Below are positions 16,550-26,819 of a DNA stretch of 64,000 nucleotides, one piece after another (position 1 is the stretch's first letter; every line of letters begins with the position of its first letter). Origin of the DNA: Gammaproteobacteria bacterium Milos-ODIII6 (GTDB lineage Bacteria > Pseudomonadota > Gammaproteobacteria > Chromatiales > Chromatiaceae); contig JAPTHR010000006.1 of NCBI GenBank assembly GCA_029228645.1, positions 124,001 to 188,000 on the forward strand, written 5' to 3'. The notes under the pieces are model-generated. The model searched no databases. It was given only the letters and a program-made list of their open reading frames with translations, and was not told the DNA's origin. Position numbers and translations under genes: made by a program.

Positions 16550-19534
16550 ATGTGTTGGGGAGCGAAAGTGTTGAGACGCCGCATGCGGAGGTCGTCCTTA
16601 GCGGCGATTGCTGCGATTCCGCTGATTGCAGCCAGCGCCATGTCGCAGGCCGCCAGCAACATCACTGCAGATGCGTCGCTGGGCACGAGTGTCGCTGCGC
16701 CGGTCGCGATCACGGGCGGGATGCGGTACGACATCAGTAGCGGTACGGTTGCGGGCAGCAATCAATTCCACAGTTTTGAAAATTTGAGCGTCGGCACTGG
16801 TGACGTGGCCCGCTTCAATGGCCCGGTCGGCATCGCGAACGTCATCAGTCGGGTCACCGGTGGTTCGGTGTCGGCTATCGATGGCACCATCGCATCGACG
16901 ATAGCCGGGGCCAACGTTTTTCTGCTCAACCCCGCCGGTGTGATGTTCGGACCCAACGCCCAGATCTCGGTCGGTGGCGCCTTCCATGCCTCGACAGCCG
17001 GCTACCTCCGGCTGGCCGATGGCGAACGCTTCTACGCCGACCCCGCGCAGGCCAGTACCCTGACGACCGCCGCGCCGGCGGCCTTCGGTTTCCTCGATGC
17101 CAATCCGGCAGGCATCAGCGTTCAGGGTAATGGCTTCTCCGCGCTGCCGTCTTTCACGCCGCCGGCGGGTACCGACATCTCTTTAGTCGGTGGCGAGGTG
17201 ACCGTGAGCGCCTCCATTTTGTATGCGCCACTGGGGCGTATCAACATCGCCGCCGTCGGCCCCGGGTCTGCCGCGGGTGTCGAGGCGGTACTGACTGCCG
17301 GCGCAATCGATGTCGACGCCTTCGACACCCTTGGGCCGGTCTCGATCGGCGGTGGCAGCTTCATCGATACCTCCGCGCTGTACATCCGCGGTGGACAGAT
17401 CACGGTCTCGGGCGCCTACCTGTCACCGGGTGTGGGAGCCTTTGTGTTCAACCTGCCTCCGCCCGGCGGACACGTCAATAATGGCATGATCGACATCCGG
17501 GCCCGCGGCGACCTGAACATCAATCCCGGGGCGAGCGGCACACTGATTGGGTCGGTACTGCAGAACATCCTGGTGGCGCCGATCGGTGCCGGCAACGGCC
17601 CGACGGTCCTGCTCGAGGCCGGCGAAACGCTGTCCATCCAGGGCATGCCAGGGGTTCAATTCGCAACGATCATTGGCACTGACCGCTGGCAAACGGGCGC
17701 GGCCGGGGAACTGGTATTCAAAGGCCGGAACGTCGAGATCATCGGGACCAACGACATCTATGCGCTCAACTATGCATCCGGCGCGGGACCGAACATAACG
17801 GTCGAGGCCGAGACTTTTACGCTGAATGGCGGTGCGATCAATGGTCAGACTTTCGGCCCGGGTAGTGGCGCTTCGATTCAGATCGGTTCCGTATCGGACC
17901 CGCTAGGCTCGGTGCGGCTGCAGGGCGATGGTGCCGCAGCCCAGATCCTCACGAGCACGGTGGAGCTCGGGAATGGGCTTGCCACTGGTCGGGCCGGCGA
18001 TATCGAGATCCACACCGGCACCCTGACCCAGATCGGCGACACTGAAATCGGGGCCAATTCGTTCAGCAATGGTAATGGCGGCAACGTCACCGTTGTCGCG
18101 AGTGAGGCGGTCCGCATGAGCGGCACCAATACAACGACCGCGAGTGTGATTGCCGCAGGCACGGCGGACAATGCCTTTCCGGGAACCGGTGCGGGCGGCT
18201 CGGTCACGATCGTGTCGCCGCTGTTGGAGATCAGCAACGCGTCGATCACAACGCGCACCCAGCGGGCCAGCGATGGCGGCGATGTCGACATCACGGTGGG
18301 CACCCTTGTAGCGTCCGATTCGACGATCAACAGCGACACCTTCGACGACGGCGACGCCGGCAGCGTGATGGTGACTGCGGACAACCTGACCCTGACCGAC
18401 GGCGCGCAGATCCGCAGTTTCAGCGGTGCCGTTAACACGGCTACCGGTGCGGTCCTGGTCGGTTCCGGTGATGCGGGCACAGTGACGGTGACCGCGACCG
18501 AGTCGCTTTCGGTATCCGGTTCGTCTTCAGCCACGAACCGGTCGAGTGCGCTGAACACCCAGACGCGCGGTGATGGGGCGGGCGGCGTGCTCACCGTGAG
18601 CGCCGGGCAGTTGACTGTGGGTGAAGGCGGATTGATCGCGGCGGATACCGGTGGCGACGGCGACGGCGGCGCGCTGTCGGTGACCGCAGACAGCGTGTTG
18701 GTCGACGGTGGTCAAATCAGCAGCGGCAGCGGCATCTCGGTGGCCATCACGAACGGCCAGGTCGATCTGCTCGGAAGCGGTGATGGTGGCGATGTCACGG
18801 TGCAGGCGAACAACGGCGTGACGGTGCAGAATGGCGGCCGCATCGCCGCTTCATCCCGGGGTCCAGGATTTGCGGGTGATATCTGGGTCGACGGCGGCAA
18901 CGAGGTTCGCTTGATCGGCGGCAGTATCGAGACCGAGTCGCTGGTCTCCGACGGTGGCGACGCCAAGGTCGAAGCCACAGACCTTGTCTACCTCAATGGC
19001 GGCAGAATTACGACCAGCGTGGTCGGCGCCGGTGGTACGGGCGGTAACATCGATATCGACCCGCAGTTCGTTGTGCTACAGAACGGCAGCCAGGTGATCG
19101 CCAATGCCACCAACCCGCTGGCGGTACTGGCGGGTAACATCACCATCACCGGCAATTTCATCCTGATCTCGCAGGACAGCCTGGTACAGGCCAGCGGTCC
19201 CACCAACGCGCAGGATGGCGAGATCATTATCGAGGGCCCGGACGGGGACCTGGCCCGCGCACTCGCCCAAATGCCCGAGTCTTACCTGGAGGCGGCGGGC
19301 CTGCTCAAGGCGGGCTGCGGTGTCGGACGGGCGGGCACCAGCACTCTGGCGCTCTCCAGCCGCGGCGGGTTGCCGGTAAGCCCGGACGGTTACCTGCCGA
19401 GCCTGGCGACAGGTTTGGCCGTGACCTCGGCAGGCGTGGCAAGACATACACAAGCGTTCGATGAGTTGCTGGCGTTGGGGCCGGGCGATCCGACCGCCGA
19501 AGGCTGGTTGTTGGCGGATCTGGGTTGCCGATAG
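16550..19534 (+). CDS. two-partner secretion exoprotein (filamentous haemagglutinin family)
   Basis: A 994-residue secreted protein. The ATG at 16550 follows a GGGAG site and gives MCWGAKVLRRRMRRSS plus a hydrophobic signal ending in SQA-AS. The N-terminal TPS domain (about 35-290) has the hallmark FLLNPAGVMFGPNAQ, used for recognition by the TpsB porin. The rest is a Gly/Asp/Thr-rich repetitive beta-helix. Near the C-terminus Cys923 is followed by a STLALSSRGGLPVSPDG segment, like the SSxxxxGRGGLPxxP tail of cyanobacterial-type TPS proteins, and the penultimate residue is Cys993. A C-terminal Cys pair could anchor the protein at the surface, as known for HMW1 (inference). Confidence 0.9.
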   Translation: MCWGAKVLRRRMRRSSLAAIAAIPLIAASAMSQAASNITADASLGTSVAAPVAITGGMRYDISSGTVAGSNQFHSFENLSVGTGDVARFNGPVGIANVISRVTGGSVSAIDGTIASTIAGANVFLLNPAGVMFGPNAQISVGGAFHASTAGYLRLADGERFYADPAQASTLTTAAPAAFGFLDANPAGISVQGNGFSALPSFTPPAGTDISLVGGEVTVSASILYAPLGRINIAAVGPGSAAGVEAVLTAGAIDVDAFDTLGPVSIGGGSFIDTSALYIRGGQITVSGAYLSPGVGAFVFNLPPPGGHVNNGMIDIRARGDLNINPGASGTLIGSVLQNILVAPIGAGNGPTVLLEAGETLSIQGMPGVQFATIIGTDRWQTGAAGELVFKGRNVEIIGTNDIYALNYASGAGPNITVEAETFTLNGGAINGQTFGPGSGASIQIGSVSDPLGSVRLQGDGAAAQILTSTVELGNGLATGRAGDIEIHTGTLTQIGDTEIGANSFSNGNGGNVTVVASEAVRMSGTNTTTASVIAAGTADNAFPGTGAGGSVTIVSPLLEISNASITTRTQRASDGGDVDITVGTLVASDSTINSDTFDDGDAGSVMVTADNLTLTDGAQIRSFSGAVNTATGAVLVGSGDAGTVTVTATESLSVSGSSSATNRSSALNTQTRGDGAGGVLTVSAGQLTVGEGGLIAADTGGDGDGGALSVTADSVLVDGGQISSGSGISVAITNGQVDLLGSGDGGDVTVQANNGVTVQNGGRIAASSRGPGFAGDIWVDGGNEVRLIGGSIETESLVSDGGDAKVEATDLVYLNGGRITTSVVGAGGTGGNIDIDPQFVVLQNGSQVIANATNPLAVLAGNITITGNFILISQDSLVQASGPTNAQDGEIIIEGPDGDLARALAQMPESYLEAAGLLKAGCGVGRAGTSTLALSSRGGLPVSPDGYLPSLATGLAVTSAGVARHTQAFDELLALGPGDPTAEGWLLADLGCR

Positions 19535-19773
19535 CTGTACAACAGAACAGCGACTTTCGTTGCCGCTTTGCAAATCCGGGCACACATTTTCTTCGCTTGG
19601 CAAGGCGCCGATCGACGCAACAACAGCGAGCGATTGCGTTGTGTCTGGCGGAGCGCGGCGGCCGTTGGGCAGGTGGATGTCTCCGGGCAATTTCCGTCGG
19701 CGCCGTTCGAGCGTAAGCACGAACCCAGCGTTTGGCGTCAACCTGGGGCAAGCATTGCAGGAGAGAACGACGA

Positions 19774-21531
19774 ATGAGTCATTGTGGTCGTAGGGGTTGG
19801 ATCCGAAGTGGAGCGGGTGCCGGTGGAGTGGCGATCGGTGTGGCGCTCCTGATTTCGCTGGTTTCGGACGCCGTTGGACAAACGCTCGGCCCGCCGCCGG
19901 TTCCACTCGGTACGCCATTGTCGCGCGATGTCGGTGAATCCGGTGCGCCTGCGCTGGCGCCGGGTTTCACCCCGGCGCAGCCCAAAGCGCCGAGCTTCAC
20001 CCGTCCCGCGCCCGGTACTGCACCGGTGGCGCCCGCCGCGCCGGGCCCGCGCATCATGGTTCGCGAGATCCGTCTCAGTGGCAACACGACCTTCACCAGC
20101 GAGGAGTTGGCGCAGGTCACGGCCCCGTTCGTCGGGCGGGCGGTCACCATGGTCGATTTGGAGGCCGCGCGCCGCGCCCTGACTCTCCATTACGTCAATC
20201 GTGGGTATGTCAACTCAGGTGCCCTGATACCCGACCAGAAGATCGAGAACGGTATCGTCCGGATGGAGATCATCGAGGGCGCTCTGGCCGACATTGACAT
20301 CAGCGGCAACGAACGACTGCGCTCGGCTTACGTCGCCGATCGGCTCAGACTGGGTGCCGGTCCGCCGCTCAACCTGAATGCGCTGCAGGAGCAGATGCAG
20401 ATCCTGTTGCAGGGCCCGTTCATCAAGCGCATCAATGCCGAACTGGCGCCGGGTGATCGTCCGGGCGAGGCACGACTGAGCGCGCAAATCGAAGAGGGAC
20501 CGCGTTACCGTAACAGCTTTGCGATCGACAATGACGTGTCACCATCGTTGGGAGAGCTGCACGGTGTGTACCGCGGTGCGGTGTACAACCTGACAGGTCG
20601 TGGTGACGTACTCACCGGGCAGGTGGATCTCGCCAGAGGCCTGTCCGAAGTCTCTCTGAACTATGGCATACCGTTGAACGCCAACGACCTGACGATGGAT
20701 GTCTACTTGCGTCTGTCCGAGACTGAAGTGGTCGAGGACCCCTTCGGTGCGCTCGATATCGAGGGTGAGGGTCGAACGCTTGCGCTCCGATTGAGCCAGC
20801 CGCTGCTGCGTACACCGAACCAGCAGTTCACCCTGGCTGGTGGGCTGGATCTGCGCCAAAGCAGTAGCACGCTGCTCGGCGCGCCTTTCTCGTTTTCACC
20901 AGGCGTGCCCAGTGACGGTGAAGTGAAGCTGAGCGTTCTGCGCTTCATTCAGGACTGGAACATGCGCAGCCGAACGCGTGTCTTCGCCGTGCGCTCGACC
21001 TTCAGTCTGGGCATCGATGCCTTCGATGCCACCACCAATGGCGGCGATCTCCCTTCGGGTGAGTTCTTTGCGTGGCTGGCGCAGCTGCAGTTTCTGCAGC
21101 GCTTCGGGGAAAATGGCAACGAGCTTTTCGCAAGACTCGATGCCCAGTGGACTGATGACCCACTGTTCGGTCCCGAGCAGTTTGCGGTCGGTGGACTTTA
21201 CAGTGTTCGCGGTTATCGCAAGAACCTGGAAGTACGTGACAAGGGTTATTCGGGCACGTTGGAACTGCGACTGCCGGTCCTGCGTGACGAGACCGGTCAG
21301 GTGAAGTTCGCGCTGATCCCTTTCTTCGATATCGGCAGTACATGGTTCAACGAACGTGATACCCCGGACCCTGAGACCGTCTCCAGCGTCGGACTCGGAC
21401 TGCGCTGGCAACCGGATCCAAGCTTGCGTGCCGAGGTCTTTTTCGCTCACGCAATGGAAGACGTCCCGAATAAAGGGGATGACCTGCAGGACGATGGCAT
21501 TCATTTTGCGCTGACGGCGACGTTCGATTAA
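19774..21531 (+). CDS. TpsB outer-membrane transporter (ShlB/FhaC family)
   Basis: A 585-residue outer-membrane porin that exports the preceding exoprotein. There is a signal peptide, then a proline-rich linker (about 45-95). A POTRA pair follows (about 98-260), starting VREIRLSGNTTFTSEEL and with VNRGYVNSGALIPDQ. The C-terminal 16-strand barrel includes the conserved QFAVGGLYSVRGY loop, whose RGY motif is characteristic of the Omp85/TpsB group. It ends in a Phe-Asp pair rather than the usual terminal Phe. The ATG at 19774 follows CAGGAGAG. The 239 bp between it and the exoprotein gene hold nothing recognised. Confidence 0.93.
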   Translation: MSHCGRRGWIRSGAGAGGVAIGVALLISLVSDAVGQTLGPPPVPLGTPLSRDVGESGAPALAPGFTPAQPKAPSFTRPAPGTAPVAPAAPGPRIMVREIRLSGNTTFTSEELAQVTAPFVGRAVTMVDLEAARRALTLHYVNRGYVNSGALIPDQKIENGIVRMEIIEGALADIDISGNERLRSAYVADRLRLGAGPPLNLNALQEQMQILLQGPFIKRINAELAPGDRPGEARLSAQIEEGPRYRNSFAIDNDVSPSLGELHGVYRGAVYNLTGRGDVLTGQVDLARGLSEVSLNYGIPLNANDLTMDVYLRLSETEVVEDPFGALDIEGEGRTLALRLSQPLLRTPNQQFTLAGGLDLRQSSSTLLGAPFSFSPGVPSDGEVKLSVLRFIQDWNMRSRTRVFAVRSTFSLGIDAFDATTNGGDLPSGEFFAWLAQLQFLQRFGENGNELFARLDAQWTDDPLFGPEQFAVGGLYSVRGYRKNLEVRDKGYSGTLELRLPVLRDETGQVKFALIPFFDIGSTWFNERDTPDPETVSSVGLGLRWQPDPSLRAEVFFAHAMEDVPNKGDDLQDDGIHFALTATFD

Positions 21532-21615
21532 GGACGTCCTCAACAATGCGCTTCGTTACGGGTTTGTCGGCATGCAGGCCGGCCTGGCGGAATACACGAA
21601 AATAGGTCTTCGATT

Positions 21616-23931
21616 ATGTTGCAGCGTCACTTGATACTTTATTGTTTGGTCGCTTTTCTGGGTCTTGCGGGCGTGACCGATGCGATGGCTGAAGCGACGA
21701 CTGAGCGGGTCGATGCCCTTGCCCTGCTGAACGACGGGCAGCAGGCGTTCAATGGCGGTCGATTCGTGGGTGCACTGGACCAATGGGATCGGGCCGCTGA
21801 CGCGTATACGAAAATGGGCGATAGGGCAGGGCAGGCGCAAGCCCTGATCGGCAAGGGCATGGCTTACCTCGCGCTCGGTCGCTACCCGCGCGCCGAGGCC
21901 ACCTTCGCTGAATCCCGTGCGCTGGCACAACAGGCGGGCGAGCCTGTGTTGGAACTGCGCGCCGCAATCGGCGAGGGAAGCGTGCAGGCGCTCAGCGGCA
22001 ATCGCGTAGGCGCGAAGGAACTGCTCGGGCAAACACTTCAGGCCGCAAATGACGGAGGGTATCGGGACCTGGCGGCAGCAGCCGGTATGGAGCTGGGGAA
22101 CCTGCTGGCCAACGTAGGCGAAAATGACGAAGCGGCCCGCCGATATCGGCAGAGCCTGGCCGATGCTGTGGCCAATGGCGATCACGCACTCGCCGCCAAG
22201 GCTGCGGTGAACCTTGCAAAGGTGCGGTTGGAGGAAGACAGTCCAGCCCCGGAAGTCTGGTCGCTCCTGAGCGAAGCCGACACACGCGTGCGCGAGCTTG
22301 CTGTCATGCATGACCGGGCCTTCCTGTTGGTGGCGGTGGGTGGCTTGTATCGCAGCGCCGCAGAACGTATCCCGGGGCGGGCGGCCGAGGCGGCGCGCCT
22401 GGCAGCTCGTGCATACGAGGCCGCTGCCGTTACCGCGCGTGACATTGCGGATATCCCGACGCTGTCATTTGCGCTTGGCAACCAGGCTGAGCTGTACGAA
22501 GCGGCCGGCGACCACAGCGCCGCGCTGGGACTGGCCAGCCAGGCGGCTCTACATGCCAAGCAGGCGCAGGCGCCAGAGATTCTTTACCGTTGGGAATGGC
22601 TGGCCGCGCGCGTTCTGCGGCGCCAAGGAGACAGCCGCGGCGCTGTCGCCGCCTACGGACGAGCGATCGACAACCTTGAACTGATTCGCCAGGACCTGGC
22701 GATGACTCGGAATCGCGATGGATTGTCGTTCCGTGCGGAATACGGCGCGCTTTATCTCGAACTCGCCGATCTGCTCCTGAGGCAGGCATCACAGACCTCC
22801 GATGTGGCACAGGTCGAACCGTACCTGCGTGGAGCGCGCGAGGCGCTGGAGTTGCTCAAAAGCGCCGAAATCGAGGACTACTTCCAGGACGATTGCGTGA
22901 CTGCTCTCAAGGCCAAGACCAGCGGCATCGATAGCCTCGCTGCGGATACGGCGGCGATCTATCCGATCCTCCTGGAGGATCGGCTGGAGATTCTTCTTAG
23001 CCTGCCGGACGGCATGCAGCGCTTCGTGACCCAGGTCGGCGCAAAAAAGATTGACGACGAGGTCCGGCGATTTCGCCAGTTGCTCGAGAAACGGACCACT
23101 CGCGAGTACCTGCGTCCGGCACGGCAGCTCTACGACTGGGTGCTACGCCCGTTGGAGCTCGAGTTGAAGCGTGCGGGGATTGATACCCTGGTGATCGTCC
23201 CCGACGGCTCGCTGCGGACGATTCCATTAGCGGCACTGCACGATGGGCAAGGGTTCCTGCTTGAACGCTATGCTGTCTCCACCACGCCCGGGTTGACCCT
23301 GACCGATCCGCGTCCGATCAGGCGCGAACGTGTGCAGGTTCTGGCGGCCGGCCTGACAGAGGCGGTGCAAGGCTTTCCACCGTTACCAGCCGTCGACAGG
23401 GAACTGTCGGCGATCAGCGGTTTGTACGAAGGAAAAGTGCTGGAGAATGATTCCTTCAGCATGATCAATGTCGAAACGGAACTGGAGAGCGGCCGGCCGT
23501 ACGATATCGTGCATATCGCTTCGCATGGGCAATTCGAAAGCGACGTCCATGAGAGCTTTCTGCTGACCAGCGACACACGCTTGACCATGGATAAGCTCGA
23601 GGGCTTCATGGGCGTAACTGCCCATCGCGACCGGCCGGTTGAATTGCTTACCCTGAGCGCCTGCCAGACCGCGGTCGGCGATGACCGCGCGGCCTTGGGT
23701 CTTGCCGGTGTTGCGATCAAGGCCGGCGCGCGCAGTGCGGTGGCTACTCTATGGTCGGTCAATGACCGCGCGTCAGCGGAACTGGTCTCAGAGTTTTACC
23801 GTCAGCTCAGCGATCCGTCGCTCTCCAAGGCCGATGCCCTGCGCGAGGCCCAACTCGCCATGCTGCACGGCAGTCGTTTCGCGCACCCGGTCTACTGGAG
23901 TTCTTTCCTTCTGATCGGTAATTGGTTGTAG
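21616..23931 (+). CDS. exported TPR-CHAT caspase-like protease
   Basis: A 771-residue protein with a signal peptide (MLQRHLILYC, cut near DAMA-EA, residue 25), so it probably acts in the periplasm or outside. Residues about 35-420 are tetratricopeptide-type helical repeats rich in Ala. The C-terminal CHAT domain (about 480-770) has the catalytic dyad: His637 in HIASHGQF and Cys683 in TLSACQTAVG, with AGVAIKAGARSAVATLW after it. CHAT proteins are caspase-like cysteine peptidases. It lies 84 bp after TpsB on the same strand. Processing of the two-partner exoprotein is an attractive role but is inference. Confidence 0.9.
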   Translation: MLQRHLILYCLVAFLGLAGVTDAMAEATTERVDALALLNDGQQAFNGGRFVGALDQWDRAADAYTKMGDRAGQAQALIGKGMAYLALGRYPRAEATFAESRALAQQAGEPVLELRAAIGEGSVQALSGNRVGAKELLGQTLQAANDGGYRDLAAAAGMELGNLLANVGENDEAARRYRQSLADAVANGDHALAAKAAVNLAKVRLEEDSPAPEVWSLLSEADTRVRELAVMHDRAFLLVAVGGLYRSAAERIPGRAAEAARLAARAYEAAAVTARDIADIPTLSFALGNQAELYEAAGDHSAALGLASQAALHAKQAQAPEILYRWEWLAARVLRRQGDSRGAVAAYGRAIDNLELIRQDLAMTRNRDGLSFRAEYGALYLELADLLLRQASQTSDVAQVEPYLRGAREALELLKSAEIEDYFQDDCVTALKAKTSGIDSLAADTAAIYPILLEDRLEILLSLPDGMQRFVTQVGAKKIDDEVRRFRQLLEKRTTREYLRPARQLYDWVLRPLELELKRAGIDTLVIVPDGSLRTIPLAALHDGQGFLLERYAVSTTPGLTLTDPRPIRRERVQVLAAGLTEAVQGFPPLPAVDRELSAISGLYEGKVLENDSFSMINVETELESGRPYDIVHIASHGQFESDVHESFLLTSDTRLTMDKLEGFMGVTAHRDRPVELLTLSACQTAVGDDRAALGLAGVAIKAGARSAVATLWSVNDRASAELVSEFYRQLSDPSLSKADALREAQLAMLHGSRFAHPVYWSSFLLIGNWL

Positions 23932-24056
23932 GCTCGTATTCATGCCGACCGGTTCGAGACCAACCATGATCTACTGGATTTCATTCTGAGTTTCCGGGAT
24001 TCACATTTCGCTTTTGCCGGATTGTCGACTGACGATCCAGCGCCAGAGCGCCGTTC

Positions 24057-26774
24057 GTGAAACACATCATCCGATTCGCGGCAGACTATCCCTGGCCGGT
24101 CTTGCTGGTGATGTTGCTCGTTTCGCTGTTGTTCGCCTCGCAACTTGGGTCGCTGCGTGTGACCGTGGCGGCCGAGAGCATGATCGAGCGCGGTACGCCG
24201 GCCTGGGATATCTTCGTCGATACCCAGGCGACCTTCGGTTCGGAGGATGTCGCCATCGTGGTGCTGCGCGATCCGGCGGTCTTCGATCCGGATAAGTTGG
24301 TCCTGGTGCGCGACACGCTGCGCAAACTCGAGAAGCTGCCGCACGTGATTGCGTCGTCAAGCCTGTTCGATGCAAAAAACCTGAAGAACATAGACGACAC
24401 CATCCACGTCAGGCCGTATCTCGAGGAGATCCCGCGGGATGCCACCGCAGCGGATGCCATCAAGGCCGACGCGCTACGCAATCCGCTGGCGCGCGGCAAC
24501 CTGATATCGTCGGATGGCCAGACGATCGCGATCAACCTGACACTCGAACATCGGCCTGCCGACCCGGATTTCGACCGCCAGATGACTGAGCGCATCGAGC
24601 AGACCATATCCCCGCTGCGCGAGCACCTCGAGTCCGTCTATCAGGTTGGGGCCGGGGCGCTGCGCGCCGATTTGACCAGCAAGCTGCGTGCCGATCAGCA
24701 GGTCTTCCTGCCACTGTCGGTGCTGGTGTTGATGCTGACGCTGGTGATCGGCCTGCGGCGCGCTACAGCGGCGATGATGCCGCTGGTCACCGCCGGGCTG
24801 AGTGTGGTTTGGACGCTTGGATTCATGGCGTTGGTCGATATCCCGGTCAACATCATGACGTCAATCGTGCCGGCGCTGGTGATTATCATCGGGTCGACGG
24901 AGGACATCCACCTGCTCGCAGAATACGCCGCCGGGGTGCGTAGCGGACTCGAACGGCGCGCTGCGATCGGGCGCATGGCAGACAGGATGGGCATGGCGGT
25001 ACTGCTGACATTCGTCACCACCTACCTGGGCTTCCTGTCGATTGCACTCAACGACATCCAGTTACTTTTCCAGTTTGGTGTCGCGGCGTCTACCGGATTG
25101 CTATTCAACTTCATCATCACCGTTGCACTGGTGCCGGTCCTGCTGCGCGCTATCGGTCACAAGCGGGCGGGTGCTGCCGTTCCCAGTCCCTCCGGCGGCG
25201 TCTTCCAGGGGGTTGCGGTCGCGTTGCTGAAAGGCGCACAACGCCACCGCCTGGCGGTACTGGTTACGGCAACTGCGCTGGTGATTGGTGCGATTGCATC
25301 GGCAACCCAGCTGCAGATCAATAACAACCTCCTCGATTACCTCGACGAGAATTCGGAACTACGGGCCAACGTTGAGCGCATTCATGACGAACTCGCTGGC
25401 GTTCATACCTTTGCGATTGTCGTCGATGGCGGCATAGACAATACCTTTCAGCAGGTGCGCTACCTGGAGGAACTGCAGAAGATCCAGCGGTTCGTCGACG
25501 GGATGGGAGACTTTGACCGCTCGTTCTCTTTTGCCGACTTCGTCGCCCTGGTCAACACCGTGATGGATGAGCCGGAGGCGCCAGGGGAGGGTGATCGGGC
25601 GCTTTGGCTCCCGGAGTCGGACGACCTGGTGCGCGAGTACCTTTATTTTATCCGTCATTCCGACGTGGCCGGGTTCGTGTCCGACCGTTATGATCGTGCG
25701 CGGATCGTTGTGCGCCATAACATCAGTTCTTCCGATGTACTCAACCGCGCTGTGGCGAGGATTCAGACTTTCGTCGATGCCAATGTCGATTCGGCGCTCG
25801 AGGTCCACATCACAGGTAAGTCGGTGCTGTCCAACAAGGCCGTTGAGACGATGGCCAGCAGTCAGCTGTACTCCTTGCTGTTGGTCGGAGGCGTGATTTT
25901 TGTGCTGATTTCGGCCTTGTTCGTCAGTCTGCGCGCTGGCCTGATCGCGTTGTTGCCAAACCTTTTGCCGGTCGCGATCCTGTTCGCGGTCATGGCATTG
26001 GCAGGCATACCGTTGAATGCGGGCACCAGCATGGTCGCGGCGATCGCCCTCGGTATCTGCGTCGATGACACCATGCATGTGATGGTGCGTTTTCACGAAG
26101 AACTCAAACGCCACGACAGTCGGAGCGCGGCGCTGGAGACGATGATCCGGGCCGAATCCGTCCCTATCTTTGCGACCTCGATTGCGCTGGCGGCAGGCTT
26201 CTTCGTGTTCGCGACCTCGAGTTTCGCGCCTGTCGCCAACTTCGGGATGCTGAGCGCGATGGTGATCCTGATCGCACTGGTCGCCACCTTTGTGCTAACG
26301 CCACTGCTACTCGGTGCCAGCGAACTGCTGACCGTTTGGGACCTGCTGTCTTACAAGGTGCAAAAGGAAGCGCTCGAGCGTGCGCCGCTATTCCAGGGCA
26401 TGTACGTCTGGCAGATCAAGAAGATCCTGCTGGCCAGCGAGGTTCGGCACTATCCTGCTGGCGAGATGATCATTCGCGAGGGCGATGTCGGCAGCGAAAT
26501 GTATGTTGTGCTGGAGGGCGATGTCGAGGCCCGGCAACGGCGTGAAGAAGGTTCCACTCGCTTGCGTCAGATGGGTATTGGCGAATTGTTCGGCGAGGTC
26601 GGACCGCTGTCGGGCAGCCTGCGGACGGCCGATGTGGTGGCGGTGGCGGACACTCGGGTGCTGGTGCTGAGTTGGGAACGAATCGAGCGGTTGACGCGTC
26701 GCTTCCCGATCCTGGCATTTCGATTGTTCCGCAACTTCACGCGAATCATTGGTCAGCGCATGCAAAGGGCCTGA
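24057..26774 (+). CDS. RND/MMPL-family transporter with a C-terminal cyclic-nucleotide-binding domain
   Basis: A 905-residue inner-membrane protein. It has two copies of the MMPL pattern: one membrane helix (about 12-28), a large periplasmic loop, and five clustered helices, repeated (second half from about residue 395). GSTEDIHLLAEYA and ICVDDTMHVMVRFHEEL are the paired helix-4 Asp-bearing motifs typical of proton-driven RND exporters. An added CNB domain (about 775-895) has cassette FGEVGPLSGSLRTADV with Glu847 and Arg856. The start is the GTG at 24057; the ribosome binding site is weak. It is last in the two-partner secretion/CHAT gene set, 125 bp after CHAT. A lipid or hydrophobic cargo is typical of MMPL relatives. 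Confidence 0.88.
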   Translation: MKHIIRFAADYPWPVLLVMLLVSLLFASQLGSLRVTVAAESMIERGTPAWDIFVDTQATFGSEDVAIVVLRDPAVFDPDKLVLVRDTLRKLEKLPHVIASSSLFDAKNLKNIDDTIHVRPYLEEIPRDATAADAIKADALRNPLARGNLISSDGQTIAINLTLEHRPADPDFDRQMTERIEQTISPLREHLESVYQVGAGALRADLTSKLRADQQVFLPLSVLVLMLTLVIGLRRATAAMMPLVTAGLSVVWTLGFMALVDIPVNIMTSIVPALVIIIGSTEDIHLLAEYAAGVRSGLERRAAIGRMADRMGMAVLLTFVTTYLGFLSIALNDIQLLFQFGVAASTGLLFNFIITVALVPVLLRAIGHKRAGAAVPSPSGGVFQGVAVALLKGAQRHRLAVLVTATALVIGAIASATQLQINNNLLDYLDENSELRANVERIHDELAGVHTFAIVVDGGIDNTFQQVRYLEELQKIQRFVDGMGDFDRSFSFADFVALVNTVMDEPEAPGEGDRALWLPESDDLVREYLYFIRHSDVAGFVSDRYDRARIVVRHNISSSDVLNRAVARIQTFVDANVDSALEVHITGKSVLSNKAVETMASSQLYSLLLVGGVIFVLISALFVSLRAGLIALLPNLLPVAILFAVMALAGIPLNAGTSMVAAIALGICVDDTMHVMVRFHEELKRHDSRSAALETMIRAESVPIFATSIALAAGFFVFATSSFAPVANFGMLSAMVILIALVATFVLTPLLLGASELLTVWDLLSYKVQKEALERAPLFQGMYVWQIKKILLASEVRHYPAGEMIIREGDVGSEMYVVLEGDVEARQRREEGSTRLRQMGIGELFGEVGPLSGSLRTADVVAVADTRVLVLSWERIERLTRRFPILAFRLFRNFTRIIGQRMQRA

Positions 26775-26819
26775 GAGCTTGGCAGCGGTTAATCCTTCGG
26801 TCCAGGTTCCGGTGCATGC

